A stretch of DNA of 64,000 bases from Kibdelosporangium aridum (GTDB taxonomy: Bacteria > Actinomycetota > Actinomycetes > Mycobacteriales > Pseudonocardiaceae), in the NCBI RefSeq assembly GCF_900176515.1, contig NZ_FWXV01000008.1, forward strand, positions 1-64,000, written 5' to 3'. Of the stretch, positions 17,504-25,941 are shown in pieces. The notes under the pieces were generated by a model. It saw nothing but the letters and a program-made list of their open reading frames with translations, had not been told where the DNA came from and did not search any database. Position numbers and translations under genes: made by a program. How positions within the stretch are numbered: position 1 is the stretch's first letter; every line of letters starts with the position of its first letter.

Positions 17504-18172
17504 ATGGACGGCCTGATCCTGATCGCCCCGGTCTCATCGCGATCCCGCCTGGACCGCATCGCGAGCATCGTGCCGACTGTCGTCGTCGGGCGACATGGCC
17601 ACTCCGCCAGATACGACACCGTGGTCGACGACGACACCGCTGGCGCCGCTCTCGTCGTCAACCACCTGGCTGACTTGGGACACAAGCGAATCGCGCACGT
17701 CGAGCACTTCGAGACCGACCCCGACCGCCTGGCGGAAATGCCGAACGCGATCCGTGCGCAAGGCTACCGGCAGGCCATGCGTGCCCGCGGCCTCGCGGAC
17801 GAGATCGACGTCGTGTCCACTGCGTACACCCAGGAAGGCGGATATCTCGGCGCGAAGGAACTACTCGCCCGGCCTCGGCTGCCCACGGCCATCTTCGCCG
17901 GTGCGGACATCGCCGCCATGGGCGTTCTGCACGCGCTGGCCGAAGCAGGTCTCTCCGTCCCTGGCGACATCTCGGTCGCCGGTTACGACAACACGACGTT
18001 CGCTGCGCTGGGGTTGATCTCGCTCACCAGCGTCGACCAGGCCGGTCGGCAAACCGGCAGCAACGCCGCACGGCTGTTGTTGGACCGCATCGCCAACCCG
18101 CAGACGCCGGCTGTACAGATCAAGCTCTCACCCACGTTGATCGCCCGTGGCACCACCGCTCCACCACGCTGA
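17504..18172 (+). CDS. LacI-family regulator lacking its DNA-binding domain (5'-truncated)
   Basis: This 222-residue protein corresponds to the effector-binding part of a LacI regulator: 'MDGLILIAPVSSRSRLDRI', 'HLADLGHKRIAHV', 'TAIFAGADIAAMGVLHALAEAG' (broken motif) and the end 'LSPTLIARGTTAPPR'. Full family members have about 330-350 residues. The HTH, hinge and first third of the effector domain are absent. Only 30 nt separate this start from the divergent permease gene, so the missing part is not encoded upstream in another frame. No convincing ribosome site precedes the ATG. It may be a remnant after deletion, or a free ligand-binding protein. If expressed it cannot bind the adjacent operator by itself. 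Confidence 0.8.
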   Translation: MDGLILIAPVSSRSRLDRIASIVPTVVVGRHGHSARYDTVVDDDTAGAALVVNHLADLGHKRIAHVEHFETDPDRLAEMPNAIRAQGYRQAMRARGLADEIDVVSTAYTQEGGYLGAKELLARPRLPTAIFAGADIAAMGVLHALAEAGLSVPGDISVAGYDNTTFAALGLISLTSVDQAGRQTGSNAARLLLDRIANPQTPAVQIKLSPTLIARGTTAPPR

Positions 18173-18181
18173 CGTACCAAC

Positions 18182-18191
18182 GAAAGCGTTC
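18182..18191. promoter_or_regulatory. Imperfect LacI-type operator-like site
   Basis: GAAAGCGTTC resembles a LacI operator core with one mismatched pair. It sits just past the 3' end of the truncated regulator and beside the end of the oxidoreductase gene. The odd location suggests a remnant or chance. Confidence 0.25.
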
Positions 18192-18192
18192 A

Positions 18193-19179
18193 TCACACGG
18201 TGATGACGACTTTGGCCTGTGCGTGTTCCTCTTCGACGTAGCGGATGGCGTCTGGCGTTCTGTGCAAGGGAAAGGTCCGGTCGATGGCGGGGACCACCTT
18301 CCCGGATTCGATGAGGTGGCGCAGTGCGGTCAGGTGCTCCTTGCCTGGAGTCACGCTGAGAACGAGCACCCGGTGGCGGATGAAGCGCGACATGATCTGA
18401 GCTCTGATGATCAGTCCCATTGGGCCGAAGAAGCTTCCTCCGTTGAACACGCCTCCGCCAGAGAGCACGAGCGTTCCCGTCGATGTCAACGTGCTTCGCA
18501 ACCGCGCCAACGAATGGTTGCCCACGAGGTCGAAAACGAGGTCGTAGCGTTGTCCTGCGCGGGTGAAGTCTTCCTGCGTGTAGTCGATGACGTGGTCAGC
18601 GCCGAGCGACTGGACCAGATCGATGTTCCTCTTGCTGCACACGCCGGTCACGTGCGCACCGAGCGACTTCGCGATCTGCACGGCGAACGTGCCCACACCG
18701 CCCGAGGCGCCGTTGACGAGAACGTGCTGTTCGGCCTGTACTCCTTGCAATCCCGCCAAGGCCGTGGTGCCCGCAAGCGGTACTGCCGCAGCTTGTTCGA
18801 AGGTCAGGTTCGCGGGTTTCGCGTCCACCAAGTCGGCCGGTACGCAGACGTGTTCGGCGAAAGCCCCATTGGCGTCACTGAGATCGCCGTACACCTCGTC
18901 TCCGGGACGCACCTGTGTCACTGCCTTTCCGGCGGCCTCGACGCGGCCGGCGAAGTCTCGGCCCCGGATCCTCCTCTTTGGACCATTCAGGCCGAACCAA
19001 GCGGGGGACAGCAGGCGCATCACGTAAGGATCGCCTCGCATGACGTGCCAGTCGTACGCATTGACCGCCGCCGCATGCACTCGCACCAACACTTCGTTGT
19101 CGGCGGGTGTCGGCTTCGGCACGTCCATCAGCTTGAGGACGTCGGGGGAGCCGTACCGGTCTTGAACGATCGCTTTCAT
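18193..19179 (-). CDS. NADP-dependent quinone-oxidoreductase-like MDR family enzyme
   Basis: This 328-residue member of the zinc-independent medium-chain dehydrogenase/reductase group starts at the ATG after GGAGATTC, overlapping the preceding gene by 4 nt. The N-terminal GroES-like fold ('LVRVHAAAVNAYDWHVMRGD') lacks zinc-binding cysteines. The Rossmann domain carries 'HVLVNGASGGVGTFAVQIA', which binds NADPH. It likely reduces quinones or enones. It is translationally coupled to the DUF2306 protein and lies downstream of a two-component system that may control it. Substrate unknown. Confidence 0.88.
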   Translation of the reverse strand: MKAIVQDRYGSPDVLKLMDVPKPTPADNEVLVRVHAAAVNAYDWHVMRGDPYVMRLLSPAWFGLNGPKRRIRGRDFAGRVEAAGKAVTQVRPGDEVYGDLSDANGAFAEHVCVPADLVDAKPANLTFEQAAAVPLAGTTALAGLQGVQAEQHVLVNGASGGVGTFAVQIAKSLGAHVTGVCSKRNIDLVQSLGADHVIDYTQEDFTRAGQRYDLVFDLVGNHSLARLRSTLTSTGTLVLSGGGVFNGGSFFGPMGLIIRAQIMSRFIRHRVLVLSVTPGKEHLTALRHLIESGKVVPAIDRTFPLHRTPDAIRYVEEEHAQAKVVITV

Positions 19180-19805
19180 CGAATCTCCTTGACAAGTGAC
19201 TTCCGGATGAGCCATTCGGCGACGGCGAGGTTGATCACCCAACCGGCGATGGCCAGCAGTGCCCGGCTGAGTTCGTCGGGCGGTCCCTCGGCGAAGCTCA
19301 AGGGCAGGAGGGTGAGTACCTGTGTGCCCGCGCCCAGCCCGATGGCGTAACCACGGATCATCCATGCCCGGTGCTGAGTGATGTCCCGCCGTCGGATCGC
19401 AGCGACGCCGAGGATCAGACACAGCGCCATGGCTGAGCCGAACACGAGCCGGGCGCCTGCGAGCACAACACTGTCCGGGATCTGGTACGACAACGTCATC
19501 CACAGTCCGGAGAGCGCGGCGACCAGTCCACAAGGGACAACCCATCGACCGGCGACCCGGTGCCAGCCGCCGCGGCGCGACTGCGGAGCGAACTGAAAGG
19601 CGCCCAGTACGCAAAACACGGTGGCGCCGACGATATGCAGCACCAGCGGCAGAGGCTCATTGAAGAACCGGGCGTTCTGCGCGGAGATCGGTCCACCGGT
19701 GCCCAGCTCGGTCAGCCGGAACGCGCCTGCGATCACGGGCACCGCGCTGAGCGCGATCAGTCCGGCGACCGCGGCCCGTCCCTGTCTGGTGATTCCCTGT
19801 GGCAT
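19176..19805 (-). CDS. DUF2306 membrane protein
   Basis: This 209-residue integral membrane protein has about six helices. The DUF2306 features are the histidine-containing 'LVLHIVGATVFCVLGAFQF', 'GGWHRVAGRW' and 'TQHRAWMIRGYAI'. The conserved histidines suggest a haem- or quinone-associated membrane protein, but the function of the family is not established. It overlaps the downstream oxidoreductase gene by 4 nt, so the two probably work together, perhaps as membrane and soluble parts of a redox pair. Confidence 0.8.
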   Translation of the reverse strand: MPQGITRQGRAAVAGLIALSAVPVIAGAFRLTELGTGGPISAQNARFFNEPLPLVLHIVGATVFCVLGAFQFAPQSRRGGWHRVAGRWVVPCGLVAALSGLWMTLSYQIPDSVVLAGARLVFGSAMALCLILGVAAIRRRDITQHRAWMIRGYAIGLGAGTQVLTLLPLSFAEGPPDELSRALLAIAGWVINLAVAEWLIRKSLVKEIR

Positions 19806-19870
19806 GCCCGAAATCGTGCCGTCACCAGGCAGGACACATCATCGGAACTTAGGCCTGAGTTGAACCGGCC

Positions 19871-19898
19871 GATGGTACGGCGGCGAAGCCGTACTATC
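19871..19898. terminator. Hairpin at the end of the response-regulator gene
   Basis: GATGGTACGGC pairs with GCCGTACTATC through an 11-bp stem with one G-U wobble and a GGCGAA loop. It overlaps the response-regulator stop codon and could end the two-component transcript before the DUF2306 gene. Confidence 0.5.
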
Positions 19899-20563
19899 GG
19901 CGGGATCCGTTGCGCACGCGGTTGGTCTCGTAGGCCCACATGGCGATCTCGACCCGGTTGCGTGCCGACAGCTTCGCCATCAGGCTGGCGATGTGAGTCT
20001 TCACCGTGCTGAGCGTGATGTGGAACTCGTCGGCGATCTCGCTGTTCGTACGGCCCGACGCGACGGCGACGAGGATCTGCTCTTCGCGGTCGGTGAGCAC
20101 GTCGATGGGTTGCACCGGTGGTGACGCGGGGTCCGGTGTCGGCGAAGGCGCCGAGCAGCCGTGCGGTGATGCTCGGCGCGATGAGGGCATCGCCGTTGGC
20201 CGCGGCGCGCACCGCCTGGGTCAGCATGGCGCGGCCGGAGTCCTTGAGCAGGAAACCCCGGGCACCGGCCCGCAGCGCGGCGTAGACGTAGTCGTCAAGG
20301 TCGAAGGTCGTGATGACGACAACGGCAAGCGGATCGTCGACAGCGGGCCCGGCGAGCGCGCGGGTGGCTTCGATGCCGTCGAGGACAGGCATCCGGATGT
20401 CGAACAGGCACACGTCGGGACGCAGACGCCGAGCGAGATCGACAGCCTGCCGTCCGTCGGCGGCCTCGCCAACGACCTCGATGTCCGGCTGTGCGTTGAG
20501 GATCATGGTCAGCCCGGTCCTGGCGATCTCCTGATCGTCGGCGACGACCACTCGGATGCTCAT
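19894..20563 (-). pseudogene. NarL/LuxR-type response regulator, frameshifted
   Basis: The first part encodes a receiver domain ('VVVADDQEIARTGL', phospho-acceptor Asp in 'VCLFDIRMPVLDG', 'LKDSGRAML'). The LuxR-type HTH ('VLTDREEQILVAVASGRTN', 'LSTVKTHIASLM') is encoded in another frame ending at 19894. The frames join if one base is removed from the CCCC run of the coding strand (20128-20131), giving a normal length near 222 residues. Without correction the DNA-binding domain is lost. It overlaps its kinase by 4 nt. A true null mutation would leave the kinase without an output; a sequencing or assembly error in the short run is equally possible. Confidence 0.85.
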
Positions 20564-21687
20564 CGCGCCGCCGTCCGGGGCAGTACAGCCGTCACCGTCC
20601 AGCCACGGCCGGAGTTCGGGCCGGCTTGGCAGGTGCCGCCGAGCAGGTCAGCGCGCTCGATCATGCCGAGGAGGCCGTGTCCCGGCGTCACGACAGGGCT
20701 GGGCTGCCCGTCGTCGGTCACCCGCAGGGACACCGACGTGTCGTCAGCGGCTACGCGGACTTCGATGCGGGTGGCATGTCGCGCGTGTCGCCGTGCGTTG
20801 GTGACTGACTCCTGAGCTAGGCGGTAAATCGCTGTTTCGACCGAGGACGGCAGATCGTCGACCGCACCCGTGATCTCCACGTCCACATCCGGCCCTGGCC
20901 CCGCTCGGGTCGCCAGCCGCGCGACATCGCTGAGACGTGGGCTCGGCGCGACATCCGCCGGTTCGTCCTGGCGCAGGAGGCGAACCATGGTGCGCATCTC
21001 GGCGAGCGCGAGCGACGCCTCGGACTCGATCACGGTGAGCGCCTCAGTGGCCGCGCTCGGTTGCGACTCCGATGCCGCGAGACCGGCCCCGGCCCGCAGC
21101 GCCATCGCCGAGACGTGATGGGCGACCGTGTCGTGCAGGTCGCGGGCCAGCCGTTCCCGTTCAAGCAGCCTGACCTGGTCGAGCTCACGCATCCGAGCCT
21201 TGGTCCGGTAGCGCAGTGCCGCGCCCAAAGCACCGACCGAGAACAGAACGACGATCCCGGTGAGCGTTTCGGCAAGGCTGATAGTGCCGAGGACCAGCGA
21301 GAGGAGGAGCTTCGCGAGGATGATCGCCGCGCCGAACACGATCTCGCGGCCCGATCCCCACCGGACCAGCGAATACACCAGAAGCAGCAGGAACACCATC
21401 GTGTTCAGGCCGGCCTCGGCGCCGGTCAGCACGGGGACCAGGCCACTGACACCGAAGGCGATCGCGATCATCACCAACGGCCTGGTCCGCCGCCACACCA
21501 GCGTCGGCGCCAGCCCCACGGCCACGACGATCGAGACGACCCGCCACGACAGGTCCGTCCGCAGGAGGCCCTCGACCACCGCGATCGACGCGATCAGGCC
21601 GACCAGCGCCCAGTCCCGCCACGCCCTGGGCGTCGGCCGGGAGGGGCTCGGCTCGTCATAGAAAGACCGGAGAAGGCCGTACACCAA
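20560..21687 (-). CDS. Sensor histidine kinase, HisKA_3/NarX-like
   Basis: The membrane sensor kinase partners the adjacent response regulator (4-nt overlap). Several helices ('ALVGLIASIAVVEGLL', 'FLLLLVYSLVRW', 'LLLSLVLGTISLAETL') precede the dimerization/phosphotransfer helix 'LARDLHDTVAHHVSAM', whose His is the phosphorylation site. The ATPase domain shows the N box 'AQESVTNARRHA' and the G box 'GHGLLGMIERADLLGG'. The start is uncertain: TTG at 21687 (375 residues) and GTG at 21684 are both possible, as neither has a good ribosome site, and the frame stays open further upstream. No recognisable extracytoplasmic sensor domain is seen. Confidence 0.85.
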   Translation of the reverse strand: MVYGLLRSFYDEPSPSRPTPRAWRDWALVGLIASIAVVEGLLRTDLSWRVVSIVVAVGLAPTLVWRRTRPLVMIAIAFGVSGLVPVLTGAEAGLNTMVFLLLLVYSLVRWGSGREIVFGAAIILAKLLLSLVLGTISLAETLTGIVVLFSVGALGAALRYRTKARMRELDQVRLLERERLARDLHDTVAHHVSAMALRAGAGLAASESQPSAATEALTVIESEASLALAEMRTMVRLLRQDEPADVAPSPRLSDVARLATRAGPGPDVDVEITGAVDDLPSSVETAIYRLAQESVTNARRHARHATRIEVRVAADDTSVSLRVTDDGQPSPVVTPGHGLLGMIERADLLGGTCQAGPNSGRGWTVTAVLPRTAAR

Positions 21688-21790
21688 CTCATAGTACGAG
21701 AGCCGGAGCCTGTTCAGATCAGCCCAAAGTACTAGGCCCGAACCCGGCGCTTTGGTAGAGGTTGGATAGCGAAGGGTAACCGGATGAAGG

Positions 21791-23098
21791 GTGGAGTCGT
21801 TGGGACGCAGGCGGTATGCGGTTGTGGGGACGGGGTCGCGGGCAGAACGGCACATCCGGGCGATTGCGATCGATCACAGCGAACACTGTGAGCTGGTGGC
21901 GTTCGCCGATACCAACGCCGTTCGGATGCGGGTGTACAACGAACGGCTGACGGATCTCGGACATCCCGCGGTACCCACGTACAAGGCGGACGAGTTCCTG
22001 GAGATGATCCGACGCGAGCGGGTTGACGTGGTTGTCGTGGCCACAGTGGACCAGTTTCACGCGTCCTACATCGTCCAGGCGCTTGAGGCGGGATGCGACG
22101 TCGTCACCGAGAAGCCGATGACGACTGACGTCACCGGTGCCAGAGACGTGCTGGAGGCTGTCGAACGGACCGGTCGTAAAGTGACCGTGGCCTTCAATTA
22201 CCGGTACAGCCCTATTCACGAGAAGGTCCGTGAGGTGCTCGCCGACGGTGCCATCGGCGAGGTCGGGTCGGCACACTTCGAATGGCTGCTCGACGTCCGG
22301 CACGGCGCGGACTATTTCCGGCGCTGGCATCGGGACAAGGCCAACTCGGGTGGGTTGATGGTGCACAAGGCGACCCATCACTTCGACTTGGTGAACTGGT
22401 GGCTCGGCACGTCGCCCGAAACGGTGTTCGCGCAGGGAAGGCTTTTCTTCTACGGCAGGCAGAACGGCGAACGGCACGGGCACGCCCGTGACTACGAACG
22501 GGTGCACGGTTCGGCGGCCGCCAAGGACGACCCCTTCGCACTGCACATCGAGCAGAACGAGTGGCAGCGTCGGCTTTACCTGGAGGCCGAGAGCGAGGAC
22601 GGCTATCGGCGGGACCAGAACCCGTTCGCGCCGGGAGTGTCCATCGAGGACGACATGGCCGTGCTGGTCCGCTATGTGTCGGGCGCGACCATGACGTACC
22701 ACCTCACCGCGTACTCGCCGTGGGAAGGCTACCGGTTCATGGTCAACGGCTCCGCCGGTCGGCTGGAGCTCGAGGTGGTGGAGAACTCGTGGGTCAGCGG
22801 CCAACGGCCCGCGGTCCACGGAGACGAGGCCAACCCGGAGGAGCACTGGGCCCGGCTCACCGTTCGGCCGTTCTTCGATCGTCCCGTCGAGATCGAGCTC
22901 AAAACCGGGGAGGGCGGCCACGGCGGTGCGGACGACCGGATGACCGCGGCGCTCTACGGCGAACCGGCCGAGCCGGATCCGCTCGGGCGGCACGCCACGC
23001 ATCGAGACGGCGTCATGTCGTTGCTGACCGGGTTCGCCGCGAACGAAAGTTTCGGTACGGGCCGTCCTGTCCAGGTCGACGATCTGATCAAACTCTGA
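21791..23098 (+). CDS. Gfo/Idh/MocA-family oxidoreductase
   Basis: This roughly 435-residue NAD(P)-dependent sugar dehydrogenase has no signal peptide. The Rossmann fold opens with 'RRYAVVGTGSRAERHIRAIA'. The conserved 'EKPMTTDV' region carries the catalytic-type lysine, and 'HKATHHFDLVNWWLG' is typical of the C-terminal substrate domain. The start may be GTG 21791 or TTG 21800; spacing to AGGG favours the latter. Members oxidise sugar or sugar-derivative hydroxyls, often at C3. It lies 142 nt before the rhamnogalacturonan lyase on the same strand. A link to the secreted DUF1080 protein further along is possible, since 3-keto sugars connect these families. Confidence 0.88.
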   Translation: MESLGRRRYAVVGTGSRAERHIRAIAIDHSEHCELVAFADTNAVRMRVYNERLTDLGHPAVPTYKADEFLEMIRRERVDVVVVATVDQFHASYIVQALEAGCDVVTEKPMTTDVTGARDVLEAVERTGRKVTVAFNYRYSPIHEKVREVLADGAIGEVGSAHFEWLLDVRHGADYFRRWHRDKANSGGLMVHKATHHFDLVNWWLGTSPETVFAQGRLFFYGRQNGERHGHARDYERVHGSAAAKDDPFALHIEQNEWQRRLYLEAESEDGYRRDQNPFAPGVSIEDDMAVLVRYVSGATMTYHLTAYSPWEGYRFMVNGSAGRLELEVVENSWVSGQRPAVHGDEANPEEHWARLTVRPFFDRPVEIELKTGEGGHGGADDRMTAALYGEPAEPDPLGRHATHRDGVMSLLTGFAANESFGTGRPVQVDDLIKL

Positions 23099-23190
23099 GG
23101 CGACCGTCCGTTGGGGAGTACGTCCAGGTTTTGTCTGATGTGGACACCCGTGGACGTGCGTCTTTCGTAGTTCCCCTTGCGTCGGAGCTG

Positions 23191-23204
23191 GGAAAGCGCT
23201 TTCC
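23191..23204. promoter_or_regulatory. LacI-type operator before the rhamnogalacturonan lyase
   Basis: GGAAAGCGCTTTCC is a perfect 14-nt palindrome with a central CG. It ends 36 nt before the lyase start codon, within the promoter/leader region. The half-site (GAAAG) differs from that at 17488 (GAAAC), so it may belong to another regulator. Confidence 0.78.
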
Positions 23205-23240
23205 TGATAGCGCGATGCCGGACGGGAATGGAGCCGACGT

Positions 23241-25934
23241 ATGTCCCCACTGACTCGACGGACCCTGTTGGCAAGCGGTACGGCATTGCCGCTGGCGTTG
23301 TCCGCGCCGGTTGCCGGGGCGGCGCAATCCAGCGAGCCGACGGAGGTTCGTTGGCTGGAAGGTGCTGCTCCGGCCGAGATGACCGGTGTGACGTGGGGAC
23401 TGCCTTGGCCGAAGGGACAGCTGCGACCCGATCAGTCGTTCAGCCTCCGAACGGCCGATGGCATCGCCGTACCTGTGCAGACTTGGCCAACCGGCTACTG
23501 GCCGGACGGCTCGCTGAAGTGGAGTGCGCACGCCATCGCCGCGGGTGCACCAAGAGCAGAGCGATACTTGCTGACTCCAGGCCCTGCCGCGGTGCCGGCG
23601 AAGGCGGTTACCGTGACGCGTCAGGCCGGTCGGATCGTGGTGGATACGGGGATACTGCGGTGCGTGATCAACACGGGCGGGAAGGTGTTGATCGACACGG
23701 TCTCGCGTGCAGGCAAGGTGGTCGCGCGGACGGGCGAGTTGGTCTGCTTGCACCAGAACGATCCCGACGAGTTCGACGAGGGCGGCCGGAAGATCGAGCG
23801 GTACACCGGTGAGGTGCAGCGGGTAACGGTCGAACAGCACGGGCCAGTGCGTGCAGTCGTGCGGATCGACGGAAAACACCGCGCCAAGCACCGCGGCCGG
23901 GACTGGCTGCCGTTCACCATCCGGCTGTACTTCCACGCGGGCGCGGAGAACTTCCGGATGGTGCACAGCTTTGTCTTCGACGGCAACGCCACGAAGGACT
24001 TCGTCCGCGGGCTCGGTGTCCGCTTCCAGGTGCCGATGAACGACGAGCCGCACAACCGGCATGTCCGGTTCGCCAGTGCCGATGGTGGCTTGTTCACCGA
24101 GGCGGTACGTGGCATCACCGGGCTGCGCCGGGATCCGGGCTCGGCTGTCCGTGCCGCACAGGTCGCGGGGCGGGCAACGCCCGACGTGTCTACTTGGGAC
24201 ACACGGGTGAGCTCACGGCTGCAGCTGATCCCGGCCTGGGGTGACTACACGCTCAGCCAGCTCACCGCCGACGGGTTTGTGATCCGCAAGCGGACGAAGC
24301 CGGGCCACGGCTGGATCCATGCCGCCGCAGGCACTCGAGCGGGCGGCTTCGGGTACGTCGGCGGGGCGGGCGGCGGTTTCGCCTTCGGCATGCGCGACTT
24401 CTGGCAACTGCACCCGACACAGCTCGACATCCGCGGCGCGGCCGGAGCGGCGGCCGAGGTCACCCTGTGGTTGTGGGCGCCTGACGCCAAGCCCATGGAT
24501 TTGCGGTTCTACCACGACGGCATGGGCATGGACACGTATCCGGAACAACTCGAAGGGCTGGAGATCACCTACGAGGACTACGAACCAGGATTCGGCGACC
24601 CGTACGGCGTTGCCCGGACCAGTGAGCTGATGTTCTGGGCGCTGGACGCCACCCCGTCGGCAGAACGGCTTGCCGCGCAGGCCGCTGTGGTCCGCATTCC
24701 GCCTTTGCTGGTCACGACGCCGCAGCGGATGCGCGACGCGGGCGTGTTCGGCGATTGGTCACCAGTGGACAGATCCAACCCCGCCCGGGCGCGGATCGAG
24801 GACCGGCTCGACTTCCTGTTCGACTTCTACCGCAAGCAAACCGACCAGCGCCGGTGGTACGGCTTCTGGGACTACGGCGACGTGATGCACACCTACGACA
24901 ACGACCGGCATGAGTGGCGTTACGACATCGGCGGTTACGCGTGGGACAACTCGGAGCTCAGCACCGACCTGTGGCTGTGGTACAGCTACTTGAGAACAGG
25001 CCGGTCGGACATTTTCCGCATGGCCGAGGCGATGACGCGGCACACCGGCGAGGTCGACGTGTACCACATCGGCAAGTACGCCGATCTTGGCACACGGCAC
25101 GGCGTGCAGCACTGGGCCGACAGCGCCAAGCAGTTGCGGATCAGCACCGCTGCCAACCGCAGGTTCCTCTACTTCCTCACCGCCGACGAACGCATCGGCG
25201 ACCTGCTGCACGATCTGGTTGACGCGGACAAGACGTTCCTGGCCCTCGACCCGCTGCGCAAGATTCGTACGGAGCCGTATGAACCTGATCCCAAGGCGTT
25301 GGCCGTCAGCCTGGGAACCGACTGGGGTGCGCTCGCAGCCGCATGGTTCACCGAATGGGAACGTGGCGGCGATCCCGTCGCCCGGACCAAGCTGATCAAC
25401 ACGTGCACCGCGATCGGCAAGCTGAAGAACGGCTTCATCACAGGGGAAGGCCGATACGACATCACGACAGGCACGTTCGCCACCGACACGGTCGCTGTTT
25501 CCGTATCGCACCTCAGTGCCGTCTTCGGCCCGGTGGAAATGTGCAGCGAGATCATCGCAGCGGCCGACCTGCCTGAGTTCGAGCGTGCATGGCTGCAGTA
25601 CTGCATCCTCTACAACGCCACGGCCGCCGAACAAATCGCCGCGGTTGGCCAGTCCTTCGGCAGCCTCAACCTCAAGCAGGCACACTCGCGGCTGACCGCC
25701 TACGCCGCGGCGAAGACGAACAATCCGACCCTCGCGGCTCGCGCGTGGACAGAGTTCGAACGAGGTGAGGCCGGTTATCCCTCGAACAGCCCGTGGACGA
25801 GTACCCGGATAACAGGCCCCGTGGTCCTCAACCCCGTTGACGAAGCGACATGGGTGTCGACCAACGCGACCGCCCAATATGGACTGGCCGCGATCCAGTG
25901 CCTGGCACTCGTCGGAGACAGGATCGCCGGTTAG
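23241..25934 (+). CDS. Tat-exported rhamnogalacturonan exo-lyase-like protein (PL26/YetA family)
   Basis: This 897-residue protein starts at ATG with GGAG 7 nt upstream. A twin-arginine signal ('TRRTLLASGTALPLALSAPV', end near 'GAAQ') targets it for folded export. The body resembles PcRGLX/YetA proteins: an N-terminal RIFT-barrel-like region, then beta sheets, then a helical toroid region with 'WYGFWDYGDVMHTYDNDRHEW', 'RYDIGGYAWDNSELSTDLWL' and 'HWADSAKQLRIS'. Known members cleave rhamnogalacturonan I backbone exolytically by beta-elimination. A palindromic operator sits just upstream. It converges on the GH43 gene with 7 nt between them. I recognise the family from motif pattern only, so precise activity is inferred. 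Confidence 0.78.
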   Translation: MSPLTRRTLLASGTALPLALSAPVAGAAQSSEPTEVRWLEGAAPAEMTGVTWGLPWPKGQLRPDQSFSLRTADGIAVPVQTWPTGYWPDGSLKWSAHAIAAGAPRAERYLLTPGPAAVPAKAVTVTRQAGRIVVDTGILRCVINTGGKVLIDTVSRAGKVVARTGELVCLHQNDPDEFDEGGRKIERYTGEVQRVTVEQHGPVRAVVRIDGKHRAKHRGRDWLPFTIRLYFHAGAENFRMVHSFVFDGNATKDFVRGLGVRFQVPMNDEPHNRHVRFASADGGLFTEAVRGITGLRRDPGSAVRAAQVAGRATPDVSTWDTRVSSRLQLIPAWGDYTLSQLTADGFVIRKRTKPGHGWIHAAAGTRAGGFGYVGGAGGGFAFGMRDFWQLHPTQLDIRGAAGAAAEVTLWLWAPDAKPMDLRFYHDGMGMDTYPEQLEGLEITYEDYEPGFGDPYGVARTSELMFWALDATPSAERLAAQAAVVRIPPLLVTTPQRMRDAGVFGDWSPVDRSNPARARIEDRLDFLFDFYRKQTDQRRWYGFWDYGDVMHTYDNDRHEWRYDIGGYAWDNSELSTDLWLWYSYLRTGRSDIFRMAEAMTRHTGEVDVYHIGKYADLGTRHGVQHWADSAKQLRISTAANRRFLYFLTADERIGDLLHDLVDADKTFLALDPLRKIRTEPYEPDPKALAVSLGTDWGALAAAWFTEWERGGDPVARTKLINTCTAIGKLKNGFITGEGRYDITTGTFATDTVAVSVSHLSAVFGPVEMCSEIIAAADLPEFERAWLQYCILYNATAAEQIAAVGQSFGSLNLKQAHSRLTAYAAAKTNNPTLAARAWTEFERGEAGYPSNSPWTSTRITGPVVLNPVDEATWVSTNATAQYGLAAIQCLALVGDRIAG

Positions 25935-25941
25935 CCGCGGG

